In this document: one piece after another, positions 39,649 through 50,548 of the stretch
Layout of the letters: every line of letters starts with the position of its first letter
Numbering within the stretch: position 1 is the stretch's first letter
Assembly (NCBI RefSeq): GCF_040054535.1
Contig: NC_090791.1
Coordinates: 17,743,827-17,807,826, forward strand
Length of the DNA: 64,000 nucleotides
Direction of reading: 5' to 3'
From: Antennarius striatus
Taxonomy: Eukaryota > Chordata > Actinopteri > Lophiiformes > Antennariidae
Program-made: the position numbers and the translations under genes
Notes under the pieces: generated by a model
What the model was told of the DNA's origin: nothing
Database searches by the model: none
Seen by the model: only the letters and a program-made list of their open reading frames with translations

Positions 39649-42192
39649 ACATTTGTGTGTGTATATATATATGTACATACAGACATATTCTTACATATGT
39701 ATATATACATCCTTTTCCTCCACTATAGTTATTAAACTTTCAGGTCAGTACTGACGGAACCACAACCCACCTCCGACCCCCCACACCTGAACCTGTGATT
39801 CCTGGCCATCTCTAACTGAATCATCATTCTGAGGTCGAACTCCAGTGATAGGGTCCGGGGGGGTTGTCCTTCAAACCAGAAGCGCCTCATCCACCGTATA
39901 CTTCTCTTAGTGATCAACTCCCTGCCAGCACCAAATACAATACTTCTGTTGATGATAAATGAATCGGACTTTATTTGTTTCGTGTAATGTTGGTCTTTTT
40001 GTTCTCTCCTGACTGAAATAGCTGGTTTGATGCTGTTTGATCCCGTTTGCTCCTGTTCAACTGTTGAAAGAAACAACAATTGAGCTTTGTGTCTCCTAGT
40101 TTACTGTCTTCAAGTTAAATGTATTGGGCCCGAGAGAACCCATGATGACACCAGTGTAAAACGAACATTGAATGTCCCTGTTTTATGTCATCCGCTTGGT
40201 CTGTGTTATAAACCACATAATTTTCCTTTCAAGATAAATGTGTGTGGGTTCTTAAGGGTTAAATATTGGACTAATTCTTTAAAGTGCTTCAGTGTTTACA
40301 TTAAGTGAACTTATAATTACATTATTCAAACACCATACAATACAAGTCTGAATGTACCAAAAACCAGAAACAATGTTTTGTGTGATTTAAGAACCATGTG
40401 GAAAATTCCACATGAATGAAGTCTTGGGTAAAGGGCTCAGAGTGTATCGCTCTGTCAACTTCAACATGTTTGCTCAGGAGGGTTCCATGTGCAGAATGAT
40501 ACAGAACATGCAGTTCGTTGTCTCCTATGAGCACACAAACCCACAACCACTCAGTGTAAGGAACGGGGGGTTGCTTGAGGTTTTCAGTCAAAGCCCTCGT
40601 GCTGCTTTCACACAGCCACGTGTCAGATGCCACTCAAAGTACAAGTGTTGGTGTATTCAGCCCATCAGCAAAAACACAAAAACACATGTATATGAACACA
40701 CACACACATACACACACACACATAGGTACAGTATGGGTTATCTTCCTAATGCAAAGACACAACACACAACTGACCTCATATTGGGGAAACGATGTGACGC
40801 ACACGACATCATTCAAATAAAAAATATTTATACTCCACTCCTGATGGTGTTGCGCTACTCCACACTATCTTAGAGCTGTCATTTAATCAAGACTCTTTAT
40901 GGATCCTGTAGTTTCTTTATGGTTTCCTAGAAGGGAACTGTTATCACTGTAAATTATTTAAGGGTTCCTGGAAAGGAGTGAGCAATAAACATTGAAATAT
41001 GTGGAAATAATGTGGAAATTTAACACTCTCAGATGGACTGACAGGGGGTTGGGGGTGAGGGTGGAGGGCCCAACGTATTTCTGCGTTGGAATAATGAGTA
41101 AACTGATTAAAACTACTGATACTGCAAATGCACCACTTGAGTGAAAATAATATTACTCATGAAATGAGTCAGATGTCCAAACAAGTAGAGAATTGGTAAG
41201 TTTATAAAAATCAATTAGGTAAGCACAGATTTGACGCTTTCACCCATGTAGAAATTGATTTTACTCTTCATAGTTTGCAGTCCTACATAATCCACTGCTG
41301 AAAACGATGGCTGCAAAATGTTTGCTTCAGCAGCTGAACTGATCTTACACCTTTAAGAAAGTAAATATAAATATGAATATATCATGTCATCACACCACAA
41401 ACAGCCACTTAAAGATTATTATGTTTTAATGTGTAGTAATGTATTTGTGTAATTTAGTATATTATTTTTATGTGTACCGGGGACCAGGCTCAAATTTATC
41501 TGTCAGGAAGGGAGAAGATGCTTTGCACAAGATTTAACTACGAGCTCATTCCATCTGCAGCACCTGGACAGGTGGATGACAACACATCCAAAGAAATCTG
41601 CTATACATAAGATAAACAACACATTCTAAAATTCTGAAATGTCCAATAAAAAATGTTGATATAAAACTTATGAAACTTTTTTTCCTGTTATTTGTGGAGT
41701 AAAAAAAAAAAAGCTCTAACAAGCAAAGAGGTACAGTTGATTATCTTGAGCAGTGATTCTAAAATCTGTTTTTCAAAATTCGAGTAAATCAAAGTGATGA
41801 TGCTGTCATGAGTTATTGTCCAGAAATGTCAAACCTTGTTTATGAAACCACTTCATGGATTTTAAGATAAGCTTCTGTGTACGTGAGACGTGTTCTGCCC
41901 TGATAACAGGAAAGGAACTTCCTCCAGAAACGTCTTTGAGGCTTCACTTGTGATTTTATAAATATTGAGCAATGAGCTTTCAGTCTTTTGTCCATTTGCA
42001 GAGCAGAGTCTCCTCACTTTCATAGAAATGTTGAAATTATTTATGCATGCATTGAAAAAAAGGGTCCTAAGGTAGAGCCTGGTGGCACTTTTACAACAGA
42101 ATGAGCTGGTCGGTAAGACTGAATCCAGGTTAACGTGTTATTTAAATGTTTGTACTGTAATGCAATGTTTGAAGGATTCACTTAAGTTTGAG

Positions 42193-42308
<116 letters not shown>

Positions 42309-42638
42309 AGTGGAGGACCGCTGCATAAATGTACTCTAGTATGACAGATAAAGAGCATGCAGGAGGAAAACCTCACACTGTTGAATCAATCGTTCAGAGA
42401 CCCAGAACAGGGAGAGAAACAAAAGGAAGCTGATGCAGCAACCTGATTATCTGTGCCTGGGGGGGGGGTCTGTCATGGGGGGGGGGGGGTCAACAGAACA
42501 GGATCACCAGATTTACTGCGTTCAGATCCTCTCTTTAAAAACCTGAAGGCTTGGGCTGCCCCTTTAAAGCAGGAAGGGAACGAGCTACTCAGAATTACTC
42601 AATTGTTATGAACCGATCGGGGAGGGGGGGGGCAATTA

Positions 42639-42703
<65 letters not shown>
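42639..42703. repeat. (GAT)n trinucleotide repeat upstream of the first bZIP gene
   Basis: About 21 uninterrupted GAT units, flanked by a G-run at 42620-42632. G-runs also occur at 42463-42491 and 42789-42799. Together they make a simple-sequence cluster 200-450 bp upstream of the predicted first exon. Confidence 0.95.
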
Positions 42704-42879
42704 CTGAATAGTTATGTGAAAGCCGATAAGAGCTTTCCTCTGGATCGAGGGTGGTGGAGGGTGTGTGTGTGTGTATATGTGTGTGTGTGGGGGGGGGGGC
42801 GTGACACAGGGAGGCGGTGTCAGAAACACGCACACACTGGTTCAAACGAGGCTACTGACCGTCCTGAGCTGAACTCCAC

Positions 42880-43052
42880 GTTACATATAGGAGCTGCGGT
42901 ATTCCAAGTGGAGCACAGAGGAGGTGCGTAACAAGCGACCGTAATATTGAGTAAGAGCGCCGAGCAGAGCCGCAGTGAGCACCGGAGGAGGCGGACGAGG
43001 AGCGGCTGTCACAACCGGAGGAACGGACGGAAGACGAGGATCTGCTTCACAG
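42880..43052 (+). other. nfil3-like: Probable noncoding exon 1 of the 384-aa NFIL3-like gene
   Basis: A GC-rich segment ends at donor CTTCACAG|GTAAAA (exon end 43052). The coding exon downstream is preceded by an acceptor with its own short leader, so a noncoding first exon fits, as in vertebrate NFIL3 genes. The 5' limit is a guess from composition. 'gttacatata' at 42889 is a loose match to a D-box. Confidence 0.45.
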
Positions 43053-43924
43053 GTAAAAAACAAAAACAAAAAAAAACTCTTTTTTTCAAATCAGTTCGTT
43101 AAATTAAAAATAGACTAAAGATAACGCGGTTATATAAACACTCATTCTCATGTAGTGGTCTTTAATGTTCGCGTAAAAGTAATATCAAGCTGCTCCAAGA
43201 CGCTCCACGTTTTTTGTTACCTTTATAAACTTTTAAGTTATTTAAAACTGAGTGCAAACAAGTTTTCTTCTATTGTTGTTTCATATCCTTGTTATTTTTT
43301 TATAACGAGTGCTATATTTGTACATGCGGGAGACACATCTGGTTAAGTTAATATTAATAGTCGAAAGTTCATATAAAGGTATAAATTCCAACTTGTTCAG
43401 TAAAAACTGACGGATTGTTCAGTCAGTGAGGTCTGAGATGAACAGGTTGTCTCGGATGTTTGTGAAGACAGCGATCAAGTCTCAAATGTGGGTCAGAGCT
43501 GATGAAGCGAGTGAAGACAAACTGACCGAACTGACCTTAAAACGATGACAGACTGGGGGGAGGAAAACACAAACAAACAAACAAACAAAAAAAACAAGAA
43601 GAACATAGAAATAATTCTTCATTATAAATTCAGTACTTTAACCGGTTGCACTCCTATTATTTGTGAATTTGTTTGTGACCTACATTCATTTCATGTTATA
43701 TTTGAAAGTGAATGTTTCTAGAATCAGAAACTGACATGTCTGCTTTTCTCTTTGTTTATAGCCCACATTAGTCCATATTGAGAATGTAATGAGGCTTGCA
43801 ACGTTATGGCACAAGTTGCTGCGGCTTTATTGGAGAGATGTAATAGGGTTACATAATGTTGTGTTGTAATGGCTCTTGCGTAACTTCTAAATCCCTCTCC
43901 TACCTTACTCTCTTTGGCCACCAG

Positions 43925-43998
43925 GTGGCACTGTTCTTCACCCTAAGAGGTTAACGACTACTGCACCAGACAGGAAGGAGACTTGTCTGACCGGTGAG
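43925..43998 (+). other. nfil3-like: 5' UTR part of exon 2, first NFIL3-like gene
   Basis: The acceptor 'ctctttggccaccag' (AG at 43923-43924) begins this leader; a later acceptor ending 'ctgcaccag' is also possible. TTGCGTAA, a C/EBP- or NFIL3-like half-palindrome, lies at 43876-43883 just upstream in the intron. The ATG at 43999 has G at position -3. Confidence 0.45.
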
Positions 43999-45153
43999 AT
44001 GTTTGAGGAGGAGTCCCACCAGATGAAGGAGCAGCAGGAGGCGGCTGTGCGCCAAGTTTTGGAGTCTCATTCAGCGCTGACTCCAAATGGAGGAGGAGGA
44101 GGAGGCATGTCCTTCACAGACGAAGCAGTCTCCATCCTGACCTCCAGCAGCCTGTTGGCGCGCTCCCTGCTGGGTAACACCTCTGCTGTCAAAAGCAAAG
44201 AGAGCCCTTCCTCCAGCAGCCGACGCAAACGTGAGTTCATCCCTCTGGATAAAAAAGACGAGGGCTACTGGGACAAGAGGAGGAAGAACAACGAAGCGGC
44301 AAAGCGCTCGCGGGAAAAGCGCCGCGTCAACGATATGGTGCTGGAGAGCCGTGTTCTGGCTCTACTGGAGGAAAACGCCCGTCTCAGGGCGGAGCTGCTG
44401 GCGCTGAAGTTTCGTTTTGGCCTGGTCAAAGACCCCTCCAGCGCCCCCATCCTGCCCCTCACTGCAATGCCCCACCAGGCCTCTCAAACCATGACGACTC
44501 ACTATTACCTCCCCAGCTCCTCAAGCACACACCCAAACCCAACCAGCCAGGTGAGCAGCAGGGGGTCCAGGGAGGCTGGCAACATGTCGGAGGACTCGGG
44601 GTTCTCTACGCCAGGCGGCTCCAGCGTGGGGAGTCCCATCTTCTTTGAGGACCGGCTGAGCGATCACGGCAAGTTATCGCCACACAGAGCAGAGGAACTG
44701 GCCTACGACCTCCACCACTCCCTGTCTCCACCGCCGCCGCTCAGCGCTGGGAAAACAGACCACGCCGATGCAATGAGAAACCTTCCTCACAAGCTACGGT
44801 TCAAGACTCCTGGGAGTGGAGACGTCGCTGATGCTGGAGCGGACAGCAGTGGTACCAGACGCAGTCCCCTGCTGTCCACATCAGGGCGGGACGGTCCAAG
44901 AGAGGCCTCTAGGGGACACGGCACTGACTCCTGGATGCAACAGGTGGAGGGAGAGGAACGCCGGAAGGGGGCGCAGTCTCCCCAGTTCTACCCAGCTCCT
45001 GGTTCCAGCCTCCAGCCTCCCGTGACGCAGCACATGGAGGTCCAGTATAAACACGAGAACACTCACCTGAAGTGTCAGCTCAACTCTCTGAGTGAAGAAG
45101 TGGCTCAGCTGAAGAAGTTGTTCACGGAGCAGCTGCTGGCCAAAGCCAACTGA
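43999..45153 (+). CDS. nfil3-like: NFIL3-like bZIP transcriptional repressor, 384 aa
   Basis: NFIL3 (E4BP4) proteins bind TTAYGTAA sites as homodimers and repress transcription, in circadian and immune settings. Residues 75-93 carry [19 protein letters not shown], the NFIL3-specific lead into the basic region. [14 protein letters not shown] (96-109) has the invariant Asn and Arg of bZIP domains, and a leucine zipper runs to about 140, ending [20 protein letters not shown] corresponds to the conserved ALPHKLRIK of the NFIL3 repression region. The C-terminus [18 protein letters not shown] matches the second short heptad segment of human NFIL3 (LSAEVVSLKRL). The coding part is one exon, as in NFIL3. 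It is shorter than human NFIL3 (462 aa). It probably corresponds to one of the numbered teleost nfil3-5/nfil3-6-type genes, but I cannot say which. Confidence 0.92.
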   Translation: MFEEESHQMKEQQEAAVRQVLESHSALTPNGGGGGGMSFTDEAVSILTSSSLLARSLLGNTSAVKSKESPSSSSRRKREFIPLDKKDEGYWDKRRKNNEAAKRSREKRRVNDMVLESRVLALLEENARLRAELLALKFRFGLVKDPSSAPILPLTAMPHQASQTMTTHYYLPSSSSTHPNPTSQVSSRGSREAGNMSEDSGFSTPGGSSVGSPIFFEDRLSDHGKLSPHRAEELAYDLHHSLSPPPPLSAGKTDHADAMRNLPHKLRFKTPGSGDVADAGADSSGTRRSPLLSTSGRDGPREASRGHGTDSWMQQVEGEERRKGAQSPQFYPAPGSSLQPPVTQHMEVQYKHENTHLKCQLNSLSEEVAQLKKLFTEQLLAKAN

Positions 45154-45302
45154 GGACCTGAGTCAGAGGATGAGTTGTCTCCACTTGTATGGACAGGTTT
45201 TTGCTGTAAGTGAGCCACTAGGATAGGATGACACAACTTTCAAGTCTAACAGACGTTTAACAACATGTTTGTATTTCAAAAGCTGTATTATATTGTAATA
45301 AA
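45154..45302 (+). other. nfil3-like: 3' UTR of the first NFIL3-like gene, proximal poly(A) signal
   Basis: AATAAA at 45297-45302 lies 149 bp after the stop. A second AATAAA is at 45928-45933 and could end a longer transcript. Confidence 0.5.
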
Positions 45303-48080
45303 TGCCTATAAATGTTAATTATGTAACATGATGTTAACCCCAGCCAATCAATGTTACTGAAACAGGGAGTCTTATCTGTAATAATGTCTCATGCATAATA
45401 GTTTTTCTACTCCATGCACTGTGACAACTAAATGACACAACATAAAACTGATTGCGATGCATTAAAAGTCTCGGCGGTTTGTGAAGCGATAACTGGTTTC
45501 GGTGGCGCTGAAGCCAGACAGGAGTGGAAGTCGCCCAACAAGCTGTTAACACACTCAGGGGTAGGAGATGTCCATCGATAGATCAGCGCGATTTACTGCA
45601 CACGTTTATCACTGATGGCATGTGTCTGAAAACAGACGATAAATACACACAATGATACAATAAAAATATTCATCCTCTGACACTGAAGGGAAAGTGTATT
45701 TTAAATTACACAAAACACTTCTTTGACTTGTTAACACTACTTCTAGTGTGTCCCACAGTCAAGGAGTTCCACTTACATACGGTAATATTCACTGGTTTGG
45801 TGTTTCAGTCTCACTTTGGTCTCTGTTCATCCTCAGTTTGAATCACAGTATTACTAACATGGTATCTTTGTGGAGGTGATGAGTCAAATTTAATGTCTGT
45901 TGTCTTTCTGTACATTTTCTTATGAAGAATAAACACGTTTGATGGAGTTAACCGTGGCTGTGAGTTGGTTTTTACTTAAGCAGCAGAATTCTGTGATTGC
46001 ATTTGAAAGATGCAAATATTTTGCAGGAAGTGGGTATATAATCAAAAGTTGCATTTTAGGAACTACAGTATTTTTGCTCAGGACTCAAAAGAGAATGTTT
46101 TATTCCCTTTGTCTTTTGATTGCTACCATATTTTGTAGGTACAATATTAAATGACTTCTATAAATCCCTGCAAATACAAGAATGATGACCAATTATACAA
46201 CAAAATACTGGAATGTACATTTCCAAAATAACAGATTTTGGAGGGAACAACTGATGCAGAACAGGAGAGGGATAAGGCTTGGCTGACAGGTGCTGACACA
46301 TGCAAGTGGAGTAGAGAGGAGGTCCCAATTAGACCAAGACAACTGACAACCAGACAAATAGTCATGATGATAGGAGTGTCTCCTAACACTCCATTGTTAG
46401 CCTTGGAAACACCAGAGATTTATTTGTAGCAGCTGGAGGGATTAGTGACAGTTAAAATGAGAAGGATTAGGTTAAAGAGACAACATTCAGTCACATCATA
46501 CAGGATAATTATTACACGATAATTATTATTTGCATGGTGTGTATGTCCTTACTTCATATGGGTAGTCACGGTGCCTAAAATTAAATAGAATTCCACATAA
46601 ACTCCGAACCAGCTGCCGAGGAGTGTTTTAAAACCACTTCCAGCCAGCAGGGGGCAGCAAAGACAAGGTGTTCTTCATCGGAGTCCGTTTCGACACCCTC
46701 CGCAAGACAAGCATGATTTGGGTCCATGCTTTTCCTATTGTTCCTGCAGGTTAGCAAGTTAGTTGGCATGGAGATGAGTTATACTTCAATCCAGCTGCAG
46801 GGAACGTGTGTTTCTCATGTGAGCATGAAAATAATAAGCTGAAGTATCAAAGGGTCAGTTGAATTAATCAGAAATAGATCTTCATCCAATTCACAAGGCA
46901 TTTTGGGATCACTTTATCCATTAGAAATCCTAAAATAATGTCTTCAACACCTGTTTCCATTATTCTATTTATCCTCTCCTGCTTATGAAAAAACATTTTC
47001 AGTGTTTCGATATTTAAAAAATATATAAATAGGTTACATTTGTGCAGCTCCTGTGGAATTTTGACAACAATCCTTCAAAATAAAAAAGCAGTGTTTTGCC
47101 AGATAAACTGGAAGAACCTGTACTGAACAGACAGATGCAAAGGTAGAGGTGAGGCAGGGAGAGGGATTTGATGAATCTGCTGCAATATGCTGCTGTTACA
47201 CTACCTCACTCACATCCACGCACCCGTCAAAAAAAACCACACACACACACAACCCCCACAACCCCCTCCCCCCTTTATGTTACCCCCTTTTTTTTTTCAT
47301 TGAAAGGATAAAGCCTGTTGCTAGGCAGGCAGTGCGACAGTTGCCATGGGAACAATTTCAGACATAGCTGTGAGGGGGGGAAATGTTCAGTTGGGTGGGG
47401 TAAGGATGGGGTGCAAAGACAGACTGATGCGGCGAGAGAGAGTGTTTCTTTATGGGGGGGAGGGGGATCCAAGTTCACGGTCAGAGCCTCAGTGGTGTGT
47501 GTCTCCTCTGGAGGGGGGAACAAAGAGGTTCAGAGGAACGGTGGGCCACACTGGGTTCCCCTCCAGTGGTGTCTCAGGACATGGGTATGACGTGGGGGCT
47601 GGAATTAAAAATGATGGTCGTACAAACTTCACCAGTCTGAACTAATTTAGCCCCTGGATGATTCTGATCAGATCCATATCCGATTAGAAACTTTACAGAG
47701 ACCAGACGGACTTACTGTAACAAACTGACTACAGCACAAAACAAAGGATTCATGCAGAATCACAGATTTAAAATCATCTTTTACATGATAAAAGCACAAA
47801 AAAAAAAACAGTTTTACAGAGAGATTGGCTGCAGAACGCACACCATAAACTAATGTTACTGTAACACGCTGGACTGAGGGACATGCTCGCAGCTTGAGGC
47901 TTGAAACTGGTTTTGAAACCCACTGGCACAAAGGATTCTGAACACACAAACACACAAACACACAAACACACTACACCCGTTCGCTGTCGAGCAGAAGAAT
48001 AACAGCCTTGTAGATAAAAGGAGATGAGGAAGGAACACATCTGCTGCAGACGCCAGCCTTCAACGCAGGCAGAGCCCTCT

Positions 48081-48155
48081 AGAATAGAATAGAATAGAAT
48101 AGAATAGAATAGAATAGAATAGAATAGAATAGAATAGAATAGAATAGAATAGAAT
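48081..48155. repeat. (AGAAT)n pentanucleotide repeat
   Basis: About 15 perfect AGAAT units, followed directly by three AATTGAATTC-like units (48155-48180). Confidence 0.95.
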
Positions 48156-48239
48156 TCAATTGAATTCAATTGAATTCAATAAATCTATTATTGCACAGCT
48201 GTGAAACGTCAGTGCATCTCCCTTCAGTTCAAACAGTAA

Positions 48240-48810
48240 TAAATAAAACTAGGTCAAGGCAGTCAGAGACTGAAACATCCCGCAAAGGATAGGTCAGGGT
48301 ACCCTGAAAGTAGTATCTGACAAGTGCATAGCTTTGACCTTTCAGGGTAGTTCAAAACAATGCACTAGCTTTGACCATAGATCAAAGCTAGTGCATAGGT
48401 TGATCAAAGCACGAGCTTTGATCTATGGTCTTACTCACACTGGCCTTCTCCCTCGTCTTTCTATCTTATCCGGTTCCTGAGATATGTGCAAAAATATCTC
48501 GGGTTATAGAAAATATCTCAGACCATAGATCAAAGCTAGTGCATTGATCTATGGTCTTACTCACACTGGTCTTCTCCCTCGTCTTTCAATCTTATCCGAT
48601 TCCTGAGTGTACCAAAGTGGATATTTGACCTTGACCTAGTTTTTGTCAATGTCAAGGTCATCATCCCCTTTGCTTCCTGAGTAATTTGCTTTTTGTTTCA
48701 TCTTTCTTTCTGCAACGGTTGCGAAGATATTTGGTGGACAAACGAACAAACGAACACACGAACACCGACAGTTACAATACATCACCGCTTGGAAGCAGGT
48801 TGTAATTAAA
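48240..48810. repeat. Interspersed repeat built of direct and inverted copies
   Basis: A 62-bp unit (48420-48481) recurs at 48546-48607 with few differences. ACTAGGTCAAGGC (48248-48260) is the inverse of GACCTTGACCTAGT (48627-48640). A perfect 14-bp-arm hairpin, TGCACTAGCTTTGA with its complement, lies at 48361-48395. The tail, with repeated ACGAACA units followed by 'ttacaatacatcaccgcttg' (48737-48790), looks like a known type of fish transposon end. No coding frame and no clear target duplication were seen. Confidence 0.6.
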
Positions 48811-50136
48811 CATGTAACAAACAAAAAAAGACTGTTATATGTGGTAACTAACTTGTGTCTGGTTTAAGTCTCCCCAGATGGAGAACACACAGTTCCACAG
48901 GTTTCCTGAAGCCTCCACAGACCATCACCGTCTGGACACAGCAAAATGCACGCTCAGCGTCTACGCTGCTTCTGTCCCTGGAACTAACCTGGAGGTGTCC
49001 AGATGACCCAGAGCGATGGGGACACATTCAGCTGTACAGACCGAAGAGACACACGAACAAAACAGTTCCACTCCCCCAGTCTTCGTGCGTCACGCACTGC
49101 ATCAGCATGACATGCATTCTTGCTGGTGTTCAAGATTAATGCACACATGATTTACTTGACTTATGCCATCAGTTTCCCTTTGGCTGCAGCAGGTTGCTTA
49201 ACTCACTTTTTCAACATCCTGCAGCTAAATTCTTCAACGTGATAACAGAGACCGGACCAGATTGTGTAACTCCTGCTCTAAATATTTCCCTGCAGGTCAG
49301 AAGGTGAAATAAACTCCATTTACTCCTTTTTTTTTTTTTTACACCAAAATGTAATTCAAGTGGAAAATGAAATATGTCTGCTTATGTTTTCATTTGATTA
49401 GTGTCACTGATATATTATTAGAAATAGTTAAAATAAGGTGATGCTATTTTCATCCAGTTTATAATCTATCCTTTTCGTTTCCATTTGGTTGATTAGATTA
49501 GCTGATAGCTGCAGCTGTCAGAACAATGTGGTGTGTTACAGAAGCACAAACTAAAGAACAAAATGATTCAGCAATAGTTTGACTTTCACCCAAATTTAGT
49601 TTTAAACTAAATTTTTCTTTTTCCCTCAAACAAAAGCGAGAAAGTACATAAAGTATATGTAAGGAAAAAGTAGTGAAGGTCATTCTGACTGGATGCTTTA
49701 GTGCAAATTTAAGCATCATTCAAAGTGATTATATGTATAGTATATATGCTGTTTGTTTAGGGTCTTTAGAAAAACCTAAAAAGCTTTTCATCAATCTTTC
49801 TGCAGCCGGGATGTAAACCCAAGCCAACCAGCTGAAGTTCAGTTCACACTGGGGGGAACTCGGTCTGATTCTCTGCAGCACTGAGCAAACATTCCCCAAA
49901 ATGTTTGAACGGAATGAATGAACGAATGAAAGTAAAAACGGAGATGTGGAGGAAGGAGGCGTGAAGACGTCCTTCCAGAAACACCAGCCTGTTTGAGAGC
50001 ACCTGCTCTCTGATGCTTTGTGTTTGGAACTAGTAACCTCGTTCCAGTGCTCCATCTGACGGGGCCCCGCCCACACCGGGCCTCTCTCCTCCTAACCCCC
50101 CACTCCCCACCCCCGTATCAACTCCCGCAACAGGAT

Positions 50137-50386
50137 TTGGAGACGGAGAGAGAGAGAGAGAGGGAGGGAGGGGGCAGAGCCGAGAGAGAGAAACAAAAAA
50201 CGTGACTAGGCGCCCAAAGCGTCCTGTTATGCAACAACTGACCTACTAACATACATTTAGAGACTGAGAAGAGCACAGAGAGAGAGAGAGAGGGAGAGAG
50301 AGAGAGAGAGAGAGAGACGGAAACACACTTACAGAGAGAGAGGGAGAGAGAGAGAGAGAGAGGGAGGAAGAGAGGGAGAGAGAATT
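50137..50386. repeat. nfil3-like: (GA)n-rich tracts just upstream of the second NFIL3-like gene
   Basis: Three GA/GGGA runs (about 50137-50190, 50278-50320, 50333-50386) lie immediately before the predicted first exon. TTATGCAA at 50227-50234, a C/EBP/NFIL3-type site, sits between the first and second runs. Purine-rich promoter-proximal repeats of this type can form unusual DNA structure, but function here is inference. Confidence 0.85.
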
Positions 50387-50389
50387 GGA

Positions 50390-50548
50390 ATATGACATGA
50401 AAACAAGCGCCTCCGTGCTCACACTTTTACCTGCACCGACCGGAGGAGCGCGTTCTCAGTGACGGTGTTTACGCGTGAGGGCAGCCGATGCGCAAAGCGG
50501 ATAACTGTACGGGGAGAGTCCTCTGTAGGGTGTCTTCACAGACCAAAG
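50390..50548 (+). other. nfil3-like: Probable noncoding exon 1 of the 597-aa NFIL3-like gene
   Basis: A GC-rich segment ends at strong donor ACCAAAG|GTGAGTTA (exon end 50548). The transcription start is not visible, and the 5' limit is set where the GA repeats end. An ATG at 50488 opens an upstream frame that stays open across the splice to exon 2. Confidence 0.5.

Larger units (their letters stand above)
45303..50130. other. Spacer between the two NFIL3-like genes
   Basis: No supported coding region. It contains an RFX X-box-like motif GTTGCCATGGGAAC at 47340-47353 within a G-rich stretch, an (AGAAT)n tract at 48081-48155, a complex of direct and inverted repeats at 48240-48810, and AT-rich unique sequence. 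Distal 3' UTR of the first gene may run to about 45933. Confidence 0.5.
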
